Source of the DNA: Uloborus plumipes
Taxonomy: Eukaryota > Arthropoda > Arachnida > Araneae > Uloboridae
DNA length: 64,000 nt
Reading direction: 5' to 3'
Assembly (NCBI GenBank): GCA_038373865.1
Contig: JAXGGA010003867.1
Span: 32,135-96,134 of the forward strand
Below the pieces are notes generated by a model. That model was not told where the DNA came from. It worked only from the letters and a program-made list of their open reading frames with translations, and made no database searches. A program made the translations under genes and the position numbers. Of the stretch, positions 1-11,173 are shown one piece after another (position 1 is the stretch's first letter; the number at the start of each line of letters is the position of its first letter).

Positions 1-338
1 TGCAGGCGGTCGACCACTGCGCTGTCCATGGTGGGATGTTATGCCTGAAATTTCATACTCTCGGCACACTCTTGACACAGTGGATCTGGGAATGTTGAAT
101 TCTCTAACGATTTCCGAAATGGCATGACCCATGCGTCTAGCTCCAACTAACATTCCGCGTTCAAAGTCTGTTAATTCACGTCGTGCGGTCATCATCACGT
201 TAAAACCTCTTCACATGAATAACTTGAACAGAAATGAAAGCTCTGTAAAAGCACTGCGCATTTATACCTGTTCTATGCGATGCTACTGCCATCTGAAAAT
301 TTGCATATTGCTATCCCATGACTTTTGTCACTTCAGTG
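1..338 (-). mobile_element. Tc1-like transposon, 5' end with transposase N-terminus (runs off the window)
   Basis: Read on the minus strand, 195 down to 1 is one open frame of 65 codons starting at ATG 193-195. It looks like the N-terminal helix-turn-helix of a Tc1-family transposase: ELTDFERGMLVGARRMG, then the second helix EIVREFNIPRSTVSRVCREY and a GQRSGRPP linker. The catalytic domain would lie beyond the left edge. Bases 196-338 would be the 5' untranslated part and terminal repeat, which ends CACTTCAGTG against a TA at 339-340 (inside a TA microsatellite). No stop or frameshift is seen in the visible part, so I cannot say whether the whole element is intact. The family call is from recalled Tc1 N-terminal motifs; the exact terminus is inferred. 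Confidence 0.75.
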
Positions 339-365
339 TATATATATATATATATATATATATAT
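339..365. repeat. (TA)n microsatellite
   Basis: Uninterrupted TA dinucleotides directly abut the Tc1-like terminus. This hides the precise TA target duplication. Confidence 0.9.
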
Positions 366-605
366 TGCCAGTTGTTTTCAATGAGAATCTTCAACACTAT
401 TAGCACTTTGACTTGCTTTTTATAGGCAGCTTTTATTAAACAAAACCTGTGAATGAAAGAAAATTTTTCTAATAGCTATTAGGACTTAAGTTGCCTCTTA
501 CAACATAAGTTTAAGGTCTGCTTCTGCAACAGAGATTGGCAACTTTTTTGCAAAAGTGGAAGACACAATTTTTCTAATCTAGAGCAAAATCTTAAAACCC
601 TCACC

Positions 606-804
606 CAGGGGTGCCCACAGTGGGGGATTATGGCGTAAGTTGCGCAATCAAAATTTTTGGAGGGATTTTTTTAAACTTATTTATTTATTTAAATTATTTA
701 TTAATTTATTTTTAAAATTAAATTATTTACTGACTTTTTTTAATGTAAATTATTCATTAATTTATTTTTTTAATTTAAGTTATTTCTTTATTGTTATTTA
801 TTTG

Positions 805-843
<39 letters not shown>

Positions 844-1142
844 TGAAATGTCTGGAAGGGAAAAAAAGCGATTCTATTCTGCACATAATTAGTACTTTAA
901 AAAAATTAATAACATATAAAAAATAATAGTTATAATTTAAAAAAATAAATAAAAATATTTAAAAAATAAATAAATAATGTTAAAAAAATATATACAATAT
1001 TTTAAAAATAAATAAATGATATTTAAAAAAATAAATAAATTTTAAAAAGACGAATAAAAATAAAAAACACAATAGGGTTCTGAAAATGGGGGGGGGGGGG
1101 GGAATTTGCGCCATTGAGATTGGGGGGGGATGGGCACCCCTT
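606..1142. mobile_element. hAT-type MITE with 12-base terminal inverted repeats and 8-base target duplication
   Basis: The left end CAGGGGTGCCCA (606-617) and right end TGGGCACCCCTT (1131-1142) are inverted repeats with one mismatch. The element is flanked by the identical 8-mer CCCTCACC at 598-605 and 1143-1150. CAGGGGT-type ends and 8-base duplications are hallmarks of the hAT superfamily. The interior has no transposase; it is low-complexity T-rich then A-rich sequence with a (TG)n tract at about 809-841 and a long G run near 1087-1102. It lies in the downstream part of the TM2D3 transcription unit. Confidence 0.8.
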
Positions 1143-2139
1143 CCCTCACCCATATCCTTTCATATTTTGCATCAATTTTCAATTTAAAAAAAAGGACAAA
1201 TGGGGTGAATTTATCGCCTTCTAGAAGTTGCCAACAGGGAAATGACCACAGCTTACTCCCCCTATATTTGGCACGAGCAGCACTGATAAAAAGGGAAATT
1301 GATCTGGGAAAGATTGGAATTTAACGTAAGACTAATCTTCTTAAAATAAATATTCAACATAACAATAACCCTCATTATAAATTATTTATTTATCACATAT
1401 TAAACAGAGAAGAAATAACATCATTAAGTAAAATAGCAACTAAATAAAAAAAAGTAAAAACAATATCTTAGTGCAAAAATCATGAATGGTTTAACAAACT
1501 TATTGGATAAAAAATTCCAAAATATCAGATAAGTGTTTTGGGATCACAAAGAACTTAGTTTCAATGTATCAGAAATCAGCTTAAGGATAAACGAATGCTT
1601 AAGAATTTATAAAAATACTTTTAAAAGAAGCAATGTATTGGCATAAAATAATGATAATAATAATAATAAATTAAAACATGCCATGTTAGAGGATACTTTT
1701 TTGACTTGAAGCAATTGACAAATTGTTCATACTAAAAGGGCGATCCAGCAAAAATATTTTTCAATTAATACATATAAAAAGATTCTTTGGTTTGAAAACA
1801 GAAAGATTAAAAGTGAATCAATTGAAGTAAACTCGATGAGAGTTAATTTTTTTCTGAAAGGAAAAAATTTAGTTTTGAGAAACATGTTAAGTAAATAAAA
1901 TAGAGCCTTTCAATCACCCATACTACATTTAGAGTCAAGTAGGTAATATTTTTTTCCCTCCTCCTTTTTTTCTATAAGAAAATATTAACAAAAAAAGAAG
2001 AAAATTATAATTATACACAGTGAATGATATTTATACACATTGATATGTAGAAGAACTTTCAATTGCCTCCCTCAAAGGCTTCAGTCAATTTTACAATAGT
2101 ACACTCTCCTTAAGAAGATAAAAATAAACAAAAAGCTAC
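1143..2139. other. no gene seen; probably intron of TM2D3
   Basis: AT-rich sequence with no exon-like reading frame on either strand. In particular I found no cysteine-rich minus-strand exon that would continue TM2D3, so its next exon is probably beyond the left edge and this stretch is intronic. Confidence 0.5.
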
Positions 2140-4078
2140 CTGGCATCGAGCATCATCTTTTGCATCGCATGAAACATTGACATCCTCTCCATATATACAT
2201 GAATAATTAAAAGTACATTTGATGCAACTAACTGGCAGTGATTCACAAAGTTTATCAGTATGGCACTGATCCGATAAATTGCCATCAGTGCTCATGCTCG
2301 AAGCTGTAGTACGATTGCTGTCTGGTTTTAGACTATTCAAAAACTGTATTAAAGATTCAGCTTGAGGTTTTGAATGTTCAACAAAGAAAGCTGTAGTATT
2401 TTCAAATACTTCAGGGTCTTGTGCAAGCATGTGTCTTTTACCAGAATGGCGAACAGCATGTGATGAACTTGGAGCAAATATGCTATCTGTAAATAGAAAC
2501 AAATTCACTTTAGACTTCAAAATTACATAAATTTGAATCATCCAGAAGAAACAAACATTTTTAGAAAAATAAGTATATAATATTGAGAAAATTTTTTACA
2601 GATGTATGCTTGTTCCCCCATTCCTTCACAAAATAGGCTTTATGTATTTAATTTAGTGTTTGTCTCTTTGTTCTTGCTTTTGTCTTATATTCCATGTTTT
2701 CCTCTTTAATTCAAATCAGCTTTCAGTTTGTAAATTCGATTATTTTCCCCCAAATTTAAAACTATATACGCTTCTATCAGCAAAATTTTTCAAAATTCTA
2801 GAAGTATTGGGTCCTTTATTAAGTAATGTTGAATCTTTCTATCTTTTAGCACTTTAAAGCAATGACTTGAAGCAATAATTATCTAGTATTTCTCTAAAGA
2901 CGAAAATGGGGTAAGGTGCTTCTAGATTATAGGGCACTTTTCAATAAGAATTTTGCAGTAGAAAGAGTATTTTTTCTCTTTAAGTATACTATAATATGCT
3001 TGATTTTGTTTGGGAAACTTTCGGAAAATTGTTTCAGGAACTTTTTCTTGCCTAATTTCACAAGATTATGGTTAAAATATAGAAAATTCAAATTGATATT
3101 CAAAGCAAATTCTAAAGGAAACAAGAAAAGTACATTTCAAGAACAAAAAAACTTGCTTTCTGATGAAGTTTCTCCAAAATTTCAGAGGCACGGAGAGCGC
3201 ATTGAGAAAATTATTAAAGTGGGTAGGGTGTATTGAGTGTTAATACAGAAGAGGCAGGGTGCAGGACCTTTCTAAAAAGGCCTGGGGGAAGAAGGGGGGA
3301 ACTAGTCTATTAAAGCTCTTGCCTCTTAAAAATCAATTGAACAAACCAAATTTTCTATCTACTGTTAAGCTGTTGATTTAGTACAACCCATCCTAATTAG
3401 ACGATACAGGTTAACAGATTATAGGCACAGCAACCAATTCTTAGGAGAGCAAGCAGAGGGTGATGAGTTTTATAAACAGCATGATAGGAAATGATTTTAG
3501 GATAGTGAGGTGGAGTATCAACAAAAGGAGTTACCGAAATTTCTATAGAGCCTTGTCTGGAATTACTAAATTATGGTGTTGGAAGACAAACCTCCCCTAG
3601 AAATGTAGGTATCCCAGGCAGCTAGCATGCTTTAGATGAGCATGAAATCCGGGACGTCTGGCAAATCTGATCGCCAAGACGCTTGATGAACCCCGCTATT
3701 TTTTGTAAGCTTTATAGACGAAGCTAAATGAAACGGTTATTGCCGGAAACTTGACGACCGTGTCAAAATTTGAACTATCGAAATAACCACAAATCAAACA
3801 CTCGATTTTTTCCACTCTATTCCCTAAATTGATATCCAGAAGAATCATTGGCTTGATGCAGAAACTTCAAGGATATCGCAGCAATATTCATGCAAAAATT
3901 GTAAAAGTGTGATCCATTTTGGAAGAATTGATTGTTTTCTTCGTATGATACATGTTTCAGCTGTAAAATAAACTAGAAAAAAAAGGTACTAACGTTTTCG
4001 AGAACTTCTTTCCCCAATTCCACCAATACACAGGACGAGTAAAAGTATAAAAGTAATAACTAGATTAACCTTTTTCAT
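2140..4078 (-). CDS. TM2D3: TM2 domain-containing protein 3 (almondex orthologue), N-terminal exons
   Basis: Exon 1 is 4078-3994 (minus strand). It starts at ATG 4076-4078 and encodes a signal peptide: MKK followed by a run of I/L/V residues. It ends in phase 1 at the donor GTTAGT. Exon 2 is 2486-2140, entered after TTTACAG, and leaves at GTAGC. Together they give 144 codons. The diagnostic part is the cysteine-rich ectodomain at the end of exon 2, CIKCTFNYSCIYGEDVNVSC, which matches the C-x2-C-x5-C-x-YG pattern of TM2D3. Several N-glycosylation sequons (NTT, NRT, NLS, NYS, NVS) support an extracellular location. The two transmembrane segments and the TM2 domain are not in the window and should lie to the left. 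In flies the orthologue (almondex) acts in Notch signalling. The product is partial only because of the window edge. Its start faces the claudin-like gene. Confidence 0.85.
2487..3993 (-). other. TM2D3 intron 1
   Basis: The donor is at 3993 (GTTAGT) and the acceptor at 2487 (CAG), read on the minus strand. The sequence is AT-rich; I recognise no transposon ends or other gene in it. Confidence 0.7.
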
Positions 4079-4490
4079 CTGTACGTTGAATTAAAAAACT
4101 ACTGAAAAAGTTATAAAGTTTATTGTTTATCAAAACATTCATTTATAATTTTTGTGATAAACAAGACTTTACATCACGGAATCTTGTTTACATTTCTGAT
4201 ATGCCGGATACAGTTACTCGATTTGTTTCACCTTGATGATAATTTGTTTTTAAAAGTCTCCAATTTTTCAAAATAGTACTTAATATAAAGTAAGTGTGAT
4301 CAACCTGAATAATTATCCTTGAAACCTATTATCTCGTGTGAATGTGTGATGTTTTGTCAAGTCTTGTGTATCTATAATTTCTAAGAAACTTCTACTTCTA
4401 CTTCAAATTGTTTGAAGCAGCAGATGTTTGTGTTTTGTCGTGTTGAAAATCTTGGAAAGGTGTGTCCAGTTAGCTAGGTAAAAATATTTT
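4079..4490. promoter_or_regulatory. candidate divergent promoter region, TM2D3 / claudin-like gene
   Basis: TM2D3 starts leftward at 4078, and the claudin-like gene, whose first coding exon opens at an acceptor (5831), must have an upstream non-coding first exon. Possible donors for it are GGTGTGT near 4459 and AGGTAAAA near 4477. No core promoter element is convincing by eye; the call rests on gene geometry only. Confidence 0.3.
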
Positions 4491-4499
4491 CATTTTATG

Positions 4500-5831
4500 T
4501 TCGCAACTCCTAGTTTTTTTTATTATGTTTTCTACAATGTACTGATCTGCGAACTTTCCACATTCTTAGTTTTGAAAAAGTAGTTACATTAGAAAATTTA
4601 ATTCTTGTGTGCTATTATGGACTATTGATATGTACTATAGTTAGAATTTGTAGACGCTGCATTTAAAGTATTTGTGCATGGAATTTAGCATAATATATCG
4701 TGCCTCAGGCTTCGATCTTATGTTTCTTATTTATTACGTGATTCTTCTTTTCCTTCCAAAATCCATTTTAAATTAGTTTATCAGATAATTAGCAAACTTA
4801 CGTTACTGACCCGCTCAGTTTCTGTTGCACCAACTTTCTTTGGACGCAACTGCTGTGCTGATTGAAATGAATCTAGATTTTTTTTTTTTTTTCGAAAGAT
4901 AACGGACCGAATTTAAATATTGGCTGCACCTTGACACCTAAGATAAGTTTTCCAGGCATCAAAATAAAAGTCGTAAATGAGGTTACAAAAAAATGTTATG
5001 AAGTAGAACTAATGCATGCCTTTTAAATTTTCAAAATTGAAGCATCCTTCATGTCAAACTTGTGTTCTGTTTGAGATGAGTTGTGGATAAAAATGTTAGA
5101 TGCAATGCAGAGGTGTCAAGTTTGCACTTGTGTTCCGAAACCAAGGCATAAAAATCAAATATTCAGCCTAAAAATTGCTTATTTTGAATACTACTCTAAG
5201 CCCTCTTTCCAAGTATAAAAGTTCTTTTTAGCTATAAATATGCCTCTTTCATCTTTTTCCTAAAATACGTTGAGAGCCATGCATTTACCATGAAATTCAG
5301 AAATTATCATCTCTCTTCCGTATTAAAGTGTAATTATTTAGGTAATTTTTTTTTATAATGGGTTTAGACTATTTTATTGAAGTTATATGCTTTGTAATTT
5401 TGACATTGAGAAGAAGCTTTTATTAGCCCCCCCCCCCCCCCCCTTTACTTTCTATCCTTTATATTTAATAATGTTATTAGTTTTATTTCATTTTATTACT
5501 TTTTTTTGTTGTTTATGTTGTTTTAATTTATTTATAAATGGTTACCATTTATTATGTTTGTTTCACTCTTGGGTTGGTAGTCTAAGGGGTTTGAATTGTG
5601 TAAATCAGTGAGTCTGGTGCATGTTCTTATGCAAAGGTTATGTTGTTATAAAACTGCTTTCTTGAAACTCTAAAATTCTGATTAGCGCCTACGTTCTACG
5701 TCTCTATTTTATACAAATTAAAAATGTTTATTTCATTGATCTTTGCTTTAGTACAAATTGTATTTATTTTTCATGTTCTGAATCTAGTTATTTTAATCTA
5801 GCCACATTGTGATTTTAAATATTTATTGCAG
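4500..5831 (+). other. probable 5' intron of the claudin-like gene
   Basis: This stretch lies before the acceptor TTGCAG (5826-5831). It is AT-rich with a poly(T) run near 4879 and a poly(C) run near 5427. No exon is recognised. Confidence 0.4.
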
Positions 5832-5840
5832 AAAAATCTG

Positions 5841-8800
5841 ATGGCTGAAGCACAGCCAAAAGCCCGGTCAACATGGTTTCTCCTTATTGGAAGCATATTT
5901 GCTTTTCTCGCTGCCCTTATTTTGTTCATAGCATTTTGTAGCCCGTACTGGGTGGAATCATATCCTGAGACTTATTCTGAATTTGTTCGCATGGGTCTAT
6001 GGAATTTCTGTTTCAAGAATTATCGTCACCCATCTTACCAGTATGATGACCTCTTTGATGGTTGTCATTGGGTATTCAGTTACAAGTACCAAAACATCAG
6101 AGATTGGATGCAGCCTGGTAAGTTTTTATTCTTTTTTTCTGAATGCATTGAAAGGATATATCTGTAATGTGATTTCAGGAACAACACGCACTGTTAATGT
6201 ATCCTTCCTGCCAACTCTGGAGAAAACTGGGAGTTTCCCGAATTTCAAGAAAATTTTGCATCAGTAATAATGTACCAAACAAAAGTGCTCAGGGGTCCCG
6301 TTGACGTGCTATAGCGCGTAAAATACGCGGATTTCAGGAAAGGGACTCAATGCATGAAACTTAGCGCGTCCCGCGAGACACGCTAAAATTCGTCTTGCGG
6401 GACGAAAGTGTAAAATTTAGGTGGTGCAGATTGTCTATGCTTTCTTTCAACCAACGCGACCTATGACGACTTCGTTGTCTGTAATGTTATTTATTTACAC
6501 AGCCTGCATCTGTAATGTCGTTTATTTTTGATTATAGATTAAAAATTATTGTTTCACCTTATTTATTTTTTTTCTGCGGAGTGCGGGACCCACTATCTTT
6601 AAAATGGACCCACTTTTTCAAAAGCGATGGGTCCTTGGGACCCAGCTTTGTGAGTATCTAGCGGGAGCCCTGGTGCTGTAGTTAGAAAAATAATGTTTGA
6701 GTAAATGCCCTTTTTTTAGGATAGACGACAGGGTTGAGAGCAGGGGTGATTGTGAGTTCATAAAAAAATACCTGAAAGTTTTTAAAAAAAAAGTGGGGAG
6801 GGGGGGTAAACTAAGGCCCCTATTACTTAAGCACACCTAATTTCATAATTATACATACATAATAATTAATTTCCTTTCATAAACTAACACATTTCATATA
6901 TTCAAATAGTTTTTAGTCAAAATATTGTACATGCATTTAATTAAATTGTAAATGAGTGATAAAGTTACTTTTGAGCTAGTGATGAGTAATTATCTCCAAA
7001 AAAATATTTTAAGGAGAAAGCAAAAGTCTAACAGAATTACTGTTTGTTGTGAGAAAGCATGTAATGAAAGTTGCATCTGTTACATTTTGTTGCATTTCAT
7101 TTATTTGTCTCCCAACTAAGGGTAAAAAGCATCAAAAGTTCAAAAGTGAGAAAAATTTGATTCTCATATCGGATGCAAATAAAATAATTTACTAAGGTAA
7201 AAAAACAATTAGAATTTTTATCTTAACATTTCTATTTGATGAATATTATTAATTATAGGTATAATCATCGAAAATTCGAAAAAGAAGAAAAAATCCACAG
7301 GTGGGAAAATAAAAGCATAATTAAAAATATTTTATTTCCGGTATTTTCGAACATGAAAATACCTGAATCGATCATGAAAATACCGGAAATCCGGTAAAAT
7401 ACCGGAACACAATCACCCCTGTGAGAGACTTTTGTTAGGCTAAAAATAAATAAATAAACCTTTGAATTTTGACATCTCAAGTTCAAATTATATTTTTCAC
7501 AATGATGAATAGCAATAAGTGTGTGGCCTGCGTCAGAGAGCCCATAACCCAACTTTGTCTCCGAGCTTAAATAGTTAGTTTTGCTTAGTGGTTAAAGTAA
7601 TAGGTTATCATCTCGAAGGAGCCGGGATCAAACCTGTCAGGGACACACATCCATCCATATGCCATATATTGGTGACACGGCAACTCAACAGATGGCACTA
7701 TCAACCACTAGTATCACACCATCATGTCCTGCACAGTGGAGGAGCAATCTGAAACTGCTAATCTGAAAAAGGAACCACCCAGCAACTGTGGTCCGAAAAG
7801 AAAATGTGTAGCAATTTGACATTGCTGGACAAAAATCTGTTAAAATCAATTAACCAGCCTGAATTTCAAAAAACAAACTTTTTTAAAGACTATTTGAAAG
7901 CAATTTCTAAAATGTTTTTACCATAATAAATCAAGATTTTCAGGGAATTGCACCCCCCCCCCTCCCTCCACCATAATCACCTTACTACAATCGACTCTTA
8001 CTAATCTAGGCCTACCTTTAATGCAGATTCTGATTGTTTTTAAATTAGATATTAGTATTTAAAATTTTTATCAAAAGTTGAAATCTCTTGATGTTTTCGC
8101 TTTTTGTAATAAATACTAATAAACTTAATTGCTTTCTGGTACAAAGTAAAGCAAATATGCACAAGATTATTTGGTCACATTTCGACTCTTCGGTCATTTT
8201 AATCAGCCATGAATCAGTTTTGACTAGGCTTTTTTTTTTTTTTTTTTTTTTTGAAATCATGATTGCTATTTAATCTAATTTGATAAAGTTTGTACGCTCC
8301 TTACAAACTCATGCTTTTTAACAAGAGAAAATAAAGGCATTTAAAACTCCTGAATTTTGCATTATCTCCTTACAAAATACCTATTTTTTATTCTGTTTAT
8401 TCATGTTTAATTTCTGTTAAGTAATTTCTTCAACCACTAATTTCAAAGGTGATTGATTGTGTTTGGGTATTATACCTGATTCAGGTACTTTTTTGTGGAT
8501 TAAAACCGGAAATCCAGTACTTTTCGCCATGCTTCTATCTTCCCACATCCGAACTTTTTTTCCTTACTCCAAATTTTTGACAATTATATCCATAATTATT
8601 AATAATATACATCATCTAAACCTATTAAAATGACATCCTAAAATTTTTTGTGCTAATACATTCTTTTTTTTGCCACTTTTATACTTTTGATATCTTCGTT
8701 TTAAATGATGCAATCTCTTTGCATTCGGTTTGAGAATCGAACTTTTCTGATTTTTGATGTCTACTTTGCTTTGCTAGGGGTGAATGAGTAAAATGTCTTT

Positions 8801-9626
8801 TTATTCCTTCCCCCCCTTTTTGGAGTAATTATTGCCATGAATCAAGGAACATTATTTTATCAATTTCAATTATTTTACACTAATTTTTATTTTTTGTGTT
8901 GCAGGTTGGCTGATCTTTGTGCAGGCTGTTATGTCACTTTCTGTCATTTTCTCTCTGCTGGCATTAGCATTCACAAGTATCATTCTAATGCGTTTCATGC
9001 TCAAATTTGAAGTTTATATCATTGGTGCTGCCTTCTGCTTGGAATCAGTCATATGTAAGTGCAATTAAAAATTCATCAACTTTTTCTTCAAGTCATTTTA
9101 TATTATAAAAGTCAACTGTGTATCAAAACTTGTGCACCTTTGTCTATAACCTTATCTTCTTCTGACTTTCTGTCACTCCAATGTTAAGAGAAGTAATGTT
9201 ATGATCAGAACACTTAAATGAAGCCATTCCATTCCATCCGACCCCATCCCTATGTACCTTTACATGCTAGAGATATGAATTTAAAGCTATGCCATTAAAT
9301 TCATTATAATTATTTTAATGGGCCCCTGGGATGAGATACAGGTGGTTACTAAATTTAGAAAAAGGCAGCGGCCAAACTACCCAACATAAGTTTGACATTT
9401 CTAGAAGTGGCCTGTACCAACTTTGTTGTACAGGGGTTGGGGAGTTGAGCCAGCAAATTCAATACACATTACATGTAAACATACTGCTATCGCAATAAAG
9501 AAAGCCCTATCGCTAAGGGAAAAAAATGTTGGAAAAACTAGAAGACAAATTTTTAACTTTCATAAATGCTGTTATGTATTTTTTAAATGCTTTAGTTCAT
9601 AAGTAGAACTCTGCAGGGGTAATATC

Positions 9627-9657
<31 letters not shown>

Positions 9658-11173
9658 TACAGGGTGTCCACTCCAATCGTGGACCAATAGCTAACTTCTA
9701 AACCGTTAGAGATACGCATATAGTTTATTTAGGAAAAAATCTCCAAATTATGAAAGGAATTTTGGGTCCATTCAATGTTTTTCAAAAAATCAAATTTTGA
9801 AAGAGTTACGAAATTTTAATTTTTATACAGCCCCCCAGTCCTATCAATCATATTTAGTAAAACATTTTTGACACTGTAACGTTTAAAACTAAAAAAAAAT
9901 CACTCTTCTACCACAAAAATTGACCGAGTTATGACGTTTTGAAAAATCAAGATTTTGAAGGATTTCGCATACGGTCCCTTAAGCGATCGCTCGATGACGT
10001 CATGAAATAATGCAAAATCTTGATTTTTCAAAACGTCATAACTCGGTCAATTTTTGTGGTAGAAGAGTGATTTTTTTTTAGTTTTAAACGTTACAGTGTC
10101 AAGAATGTTTTACTAAACATGATTGATAGGACTGGGGGGCTGTATAAAAATTTAAATTTCGTAACTCTTTCAAAATTTGATTTTTTGAAAAATATTGAAT
10201 TGACCCAAAATTCCTTTCCTAATTTGGAGATTTTTTCCTAAATAAACTCTATGCTTATCTGTAACGGTTTAGAAATTAGCTATTGGTCCACGATTGGAGT
10301 GGACACCCTGTATATATATATAAACTAAACATTTTAACAAACAACAAAAAAAGTTATATTAATGAATTACTGCAAAATTTGAACTTAGGGCTTTTTAAAT
10401 TCTGACTGCAGTACATGCACATTTTATAACACAGAGGGGCTCGATGTCAGGGTGCTCTGAACAATTTTTTATATTCTCCACCTCCTTACTTGTTGGAAGT
10501 CCAAGAAGGGGCAATCAATGGAAGCAAATTAAACAAGGATTAAGCTGATATACAAGCGTATGCTTACATATTGAATAAATACCTTTGTGCTTGAAGTGTA
10601 AATTAAGGTTATCCAATGTTTTACCTCACAAAATTGTAGCTTGCTGCAGACACGTGTTTCAGGCTACACGGAACCCCACTTTTCTCGGATGACATTTCAT
10701 CCTAAAACCCTCACTTTTTTTTGCATTGAAAAAGGGGTTTTGTGTTACCCTGAAACACATGTCAGCAGCAATCTTCAATTTTGTGCAATAAAACGTTGGA
10801 TAACATTGTTTTACATATATGCTTACATACAATTTTTGCACGTTCAGGATTCTTGGTATAATTTTTAACTGTTTATAATAGTAAAGCGTTTTGAAAATTT
10901 TTAAGAAAGTTCAAGCATTAACTTTTATTATTTGTTTCATCCACAGCTGTTATTATGTTTCTCGGAGTAAGTGTTTTCGGAGGAATGTGCTACGACAGGT
11001 CTTGGCTGCAATATCCATCATTCAATCATCTTTCATGGGCTTATGGCTTAGCTGTTGTTTCCATGTTTTTCCATATTTTCTCTGCTTGTTATCTTTTTGC
11101 TGACACCAAACGAGCTCGTGAACATAAGCGACGTGTAAGCAACTTAGTGTATAATATGCAGCCAAGGTTCTAA
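5841..11173 (+). CDS. claudin-like four-transmembrane septate-junction protein (PMP22/claudin superfamily)
   Basis: Three coding exons join in frame: 5841-6117, 8905-9054 and 10947-11173 (TAA at 11171-11173), 217 residues, the usual claudin length. The ATG at 5841 lies ten bases past the acceptor at 5831, so the 5' UTR is spliced. A first hydrophobic segment (about residues 15-35) is followed by the first extracellular loop with the claudin signature: W37, GLW at 52-54, C57 and C75. Three more hydrophobic segments follow (starts WLIFVQAVMSLSV, VYIIGAAFCLESV and SWAYGLAVVSMFF), then a basic cytoplasmic tail. Invertebrate claudins of this type build septate junctions that seal epithelia. I do not assign one fly paralogue (megatrachea, sinuous, kune-kune or a pasiflora-type protein). 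Intron 1 holds two CAGGG-end elements, a SINE and a dispersed repeat; intron 2 holds two foldback elements. Confidence 0.85.
6290..6672. mobile_element. CAGGG-end terminal-inverted-repeat element, 5-base target duplication
   Basis: The ends are CAGGGGTCCCG (6290-6300) and CGGGAGCCCTG (6662-6672), inverse complements with one mismatch. The direct repeat GTGCT flanks it at 6285-6289 and 6673-6677. At 383 bases it is non-coding. The ends are hAT-like, but the duplication is 5 rather than 8 bases. It lies in claudin-like intron 1. Confidence 0.65.
6741..7421. mobile_element. CAGGG-end element with perfect 14-base inverted repeats and 6-base target duplication
   Basis: The ends are CAGGGGTGATTGTG (6741-6754) and its exact complement CACAATCACCCCTG (7408-7421), flanked by TGAGAG at 6735-6740 and 7422-7427. 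The 681-base interior is non-coding; near the right end it has self-complementary TACCGGAAATCCGGTA motifs. It sits 68 bases from the previous element. Confidence 0.75.
7573..7835 (+). mobile_element. tRNA-derived SINE-like element
   Basis: A tRNA-like head contains GCTTAGTGGTTAAAG (A-box-like), and about 40 bases on GGGATCAAACC (B-box-like), the spacing of an internal RNA polymerase III promoter. The body continues to about 7835. I could not find a clean target-site duplication, so the boundaries are approximate. Confidence 0.45.
8285..8806. repeat. dispersed repeat, truncated copy (partner at 48.03 kb)
   Basis: About 520 bases align along their length with 48030-48558. Both begin with GTACGCTCCTTACAAACTC, and both carry TTCCCACATCCGAA and GATGCAATC...TTTGCAT segments, ending at AAATGTCTTTTTAT. 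This copy lacks the CAGAG terminus and the 3' two-thirds of the longer copy, so it is a truncated relative of that terminal-repeat element. Confidence 0.7.
9658..10312. mobile_element. large foldback MITE, TA target, arms of about 300 bases
   Basis: TACAGGGTGTCCACTCCAAT at 9658 is mirrored by the complement ending CACCCTGTA at 10304-10312. The two arms (about 9658-9957 and 10013-10312) stay complementary with a few mismatches along their full length, leaving a loop of about 55 bases. It has inserted into a TA dinucleotide repeat. It is non-coding and likely a non-autonomous Tc1/mariner-type MITE. Confidence 0.8.
10571..10817. mobile_element. palindromic insertion with 12-base target-site duplication
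   Basis: TATGCTTACATA occurs at 10559-10570 and 10818-10829. Inside, 10608-10805 is an imperfect inverted repeat: GTTATCCAATGTTTTA on the left pairs with AAAACGTTGGATAAC on the right, and the complementarity continues inward through TTGCTG, GTGTTTCAGG and ACCCC. A 12-base duplication suggests target-primed (retro) insertion rather than a cut-and-paste MITE. It lies in claudin-like intron 2, 118 bases before exon 3. Confidence 0.6.

Noticed and set aside
5983..6267. Open frame overlapping the first claudin-like exon
   Set aside because: It is a shifted-frame shadow; the true frame has the claudin motif and a correct GT donor at 6118.
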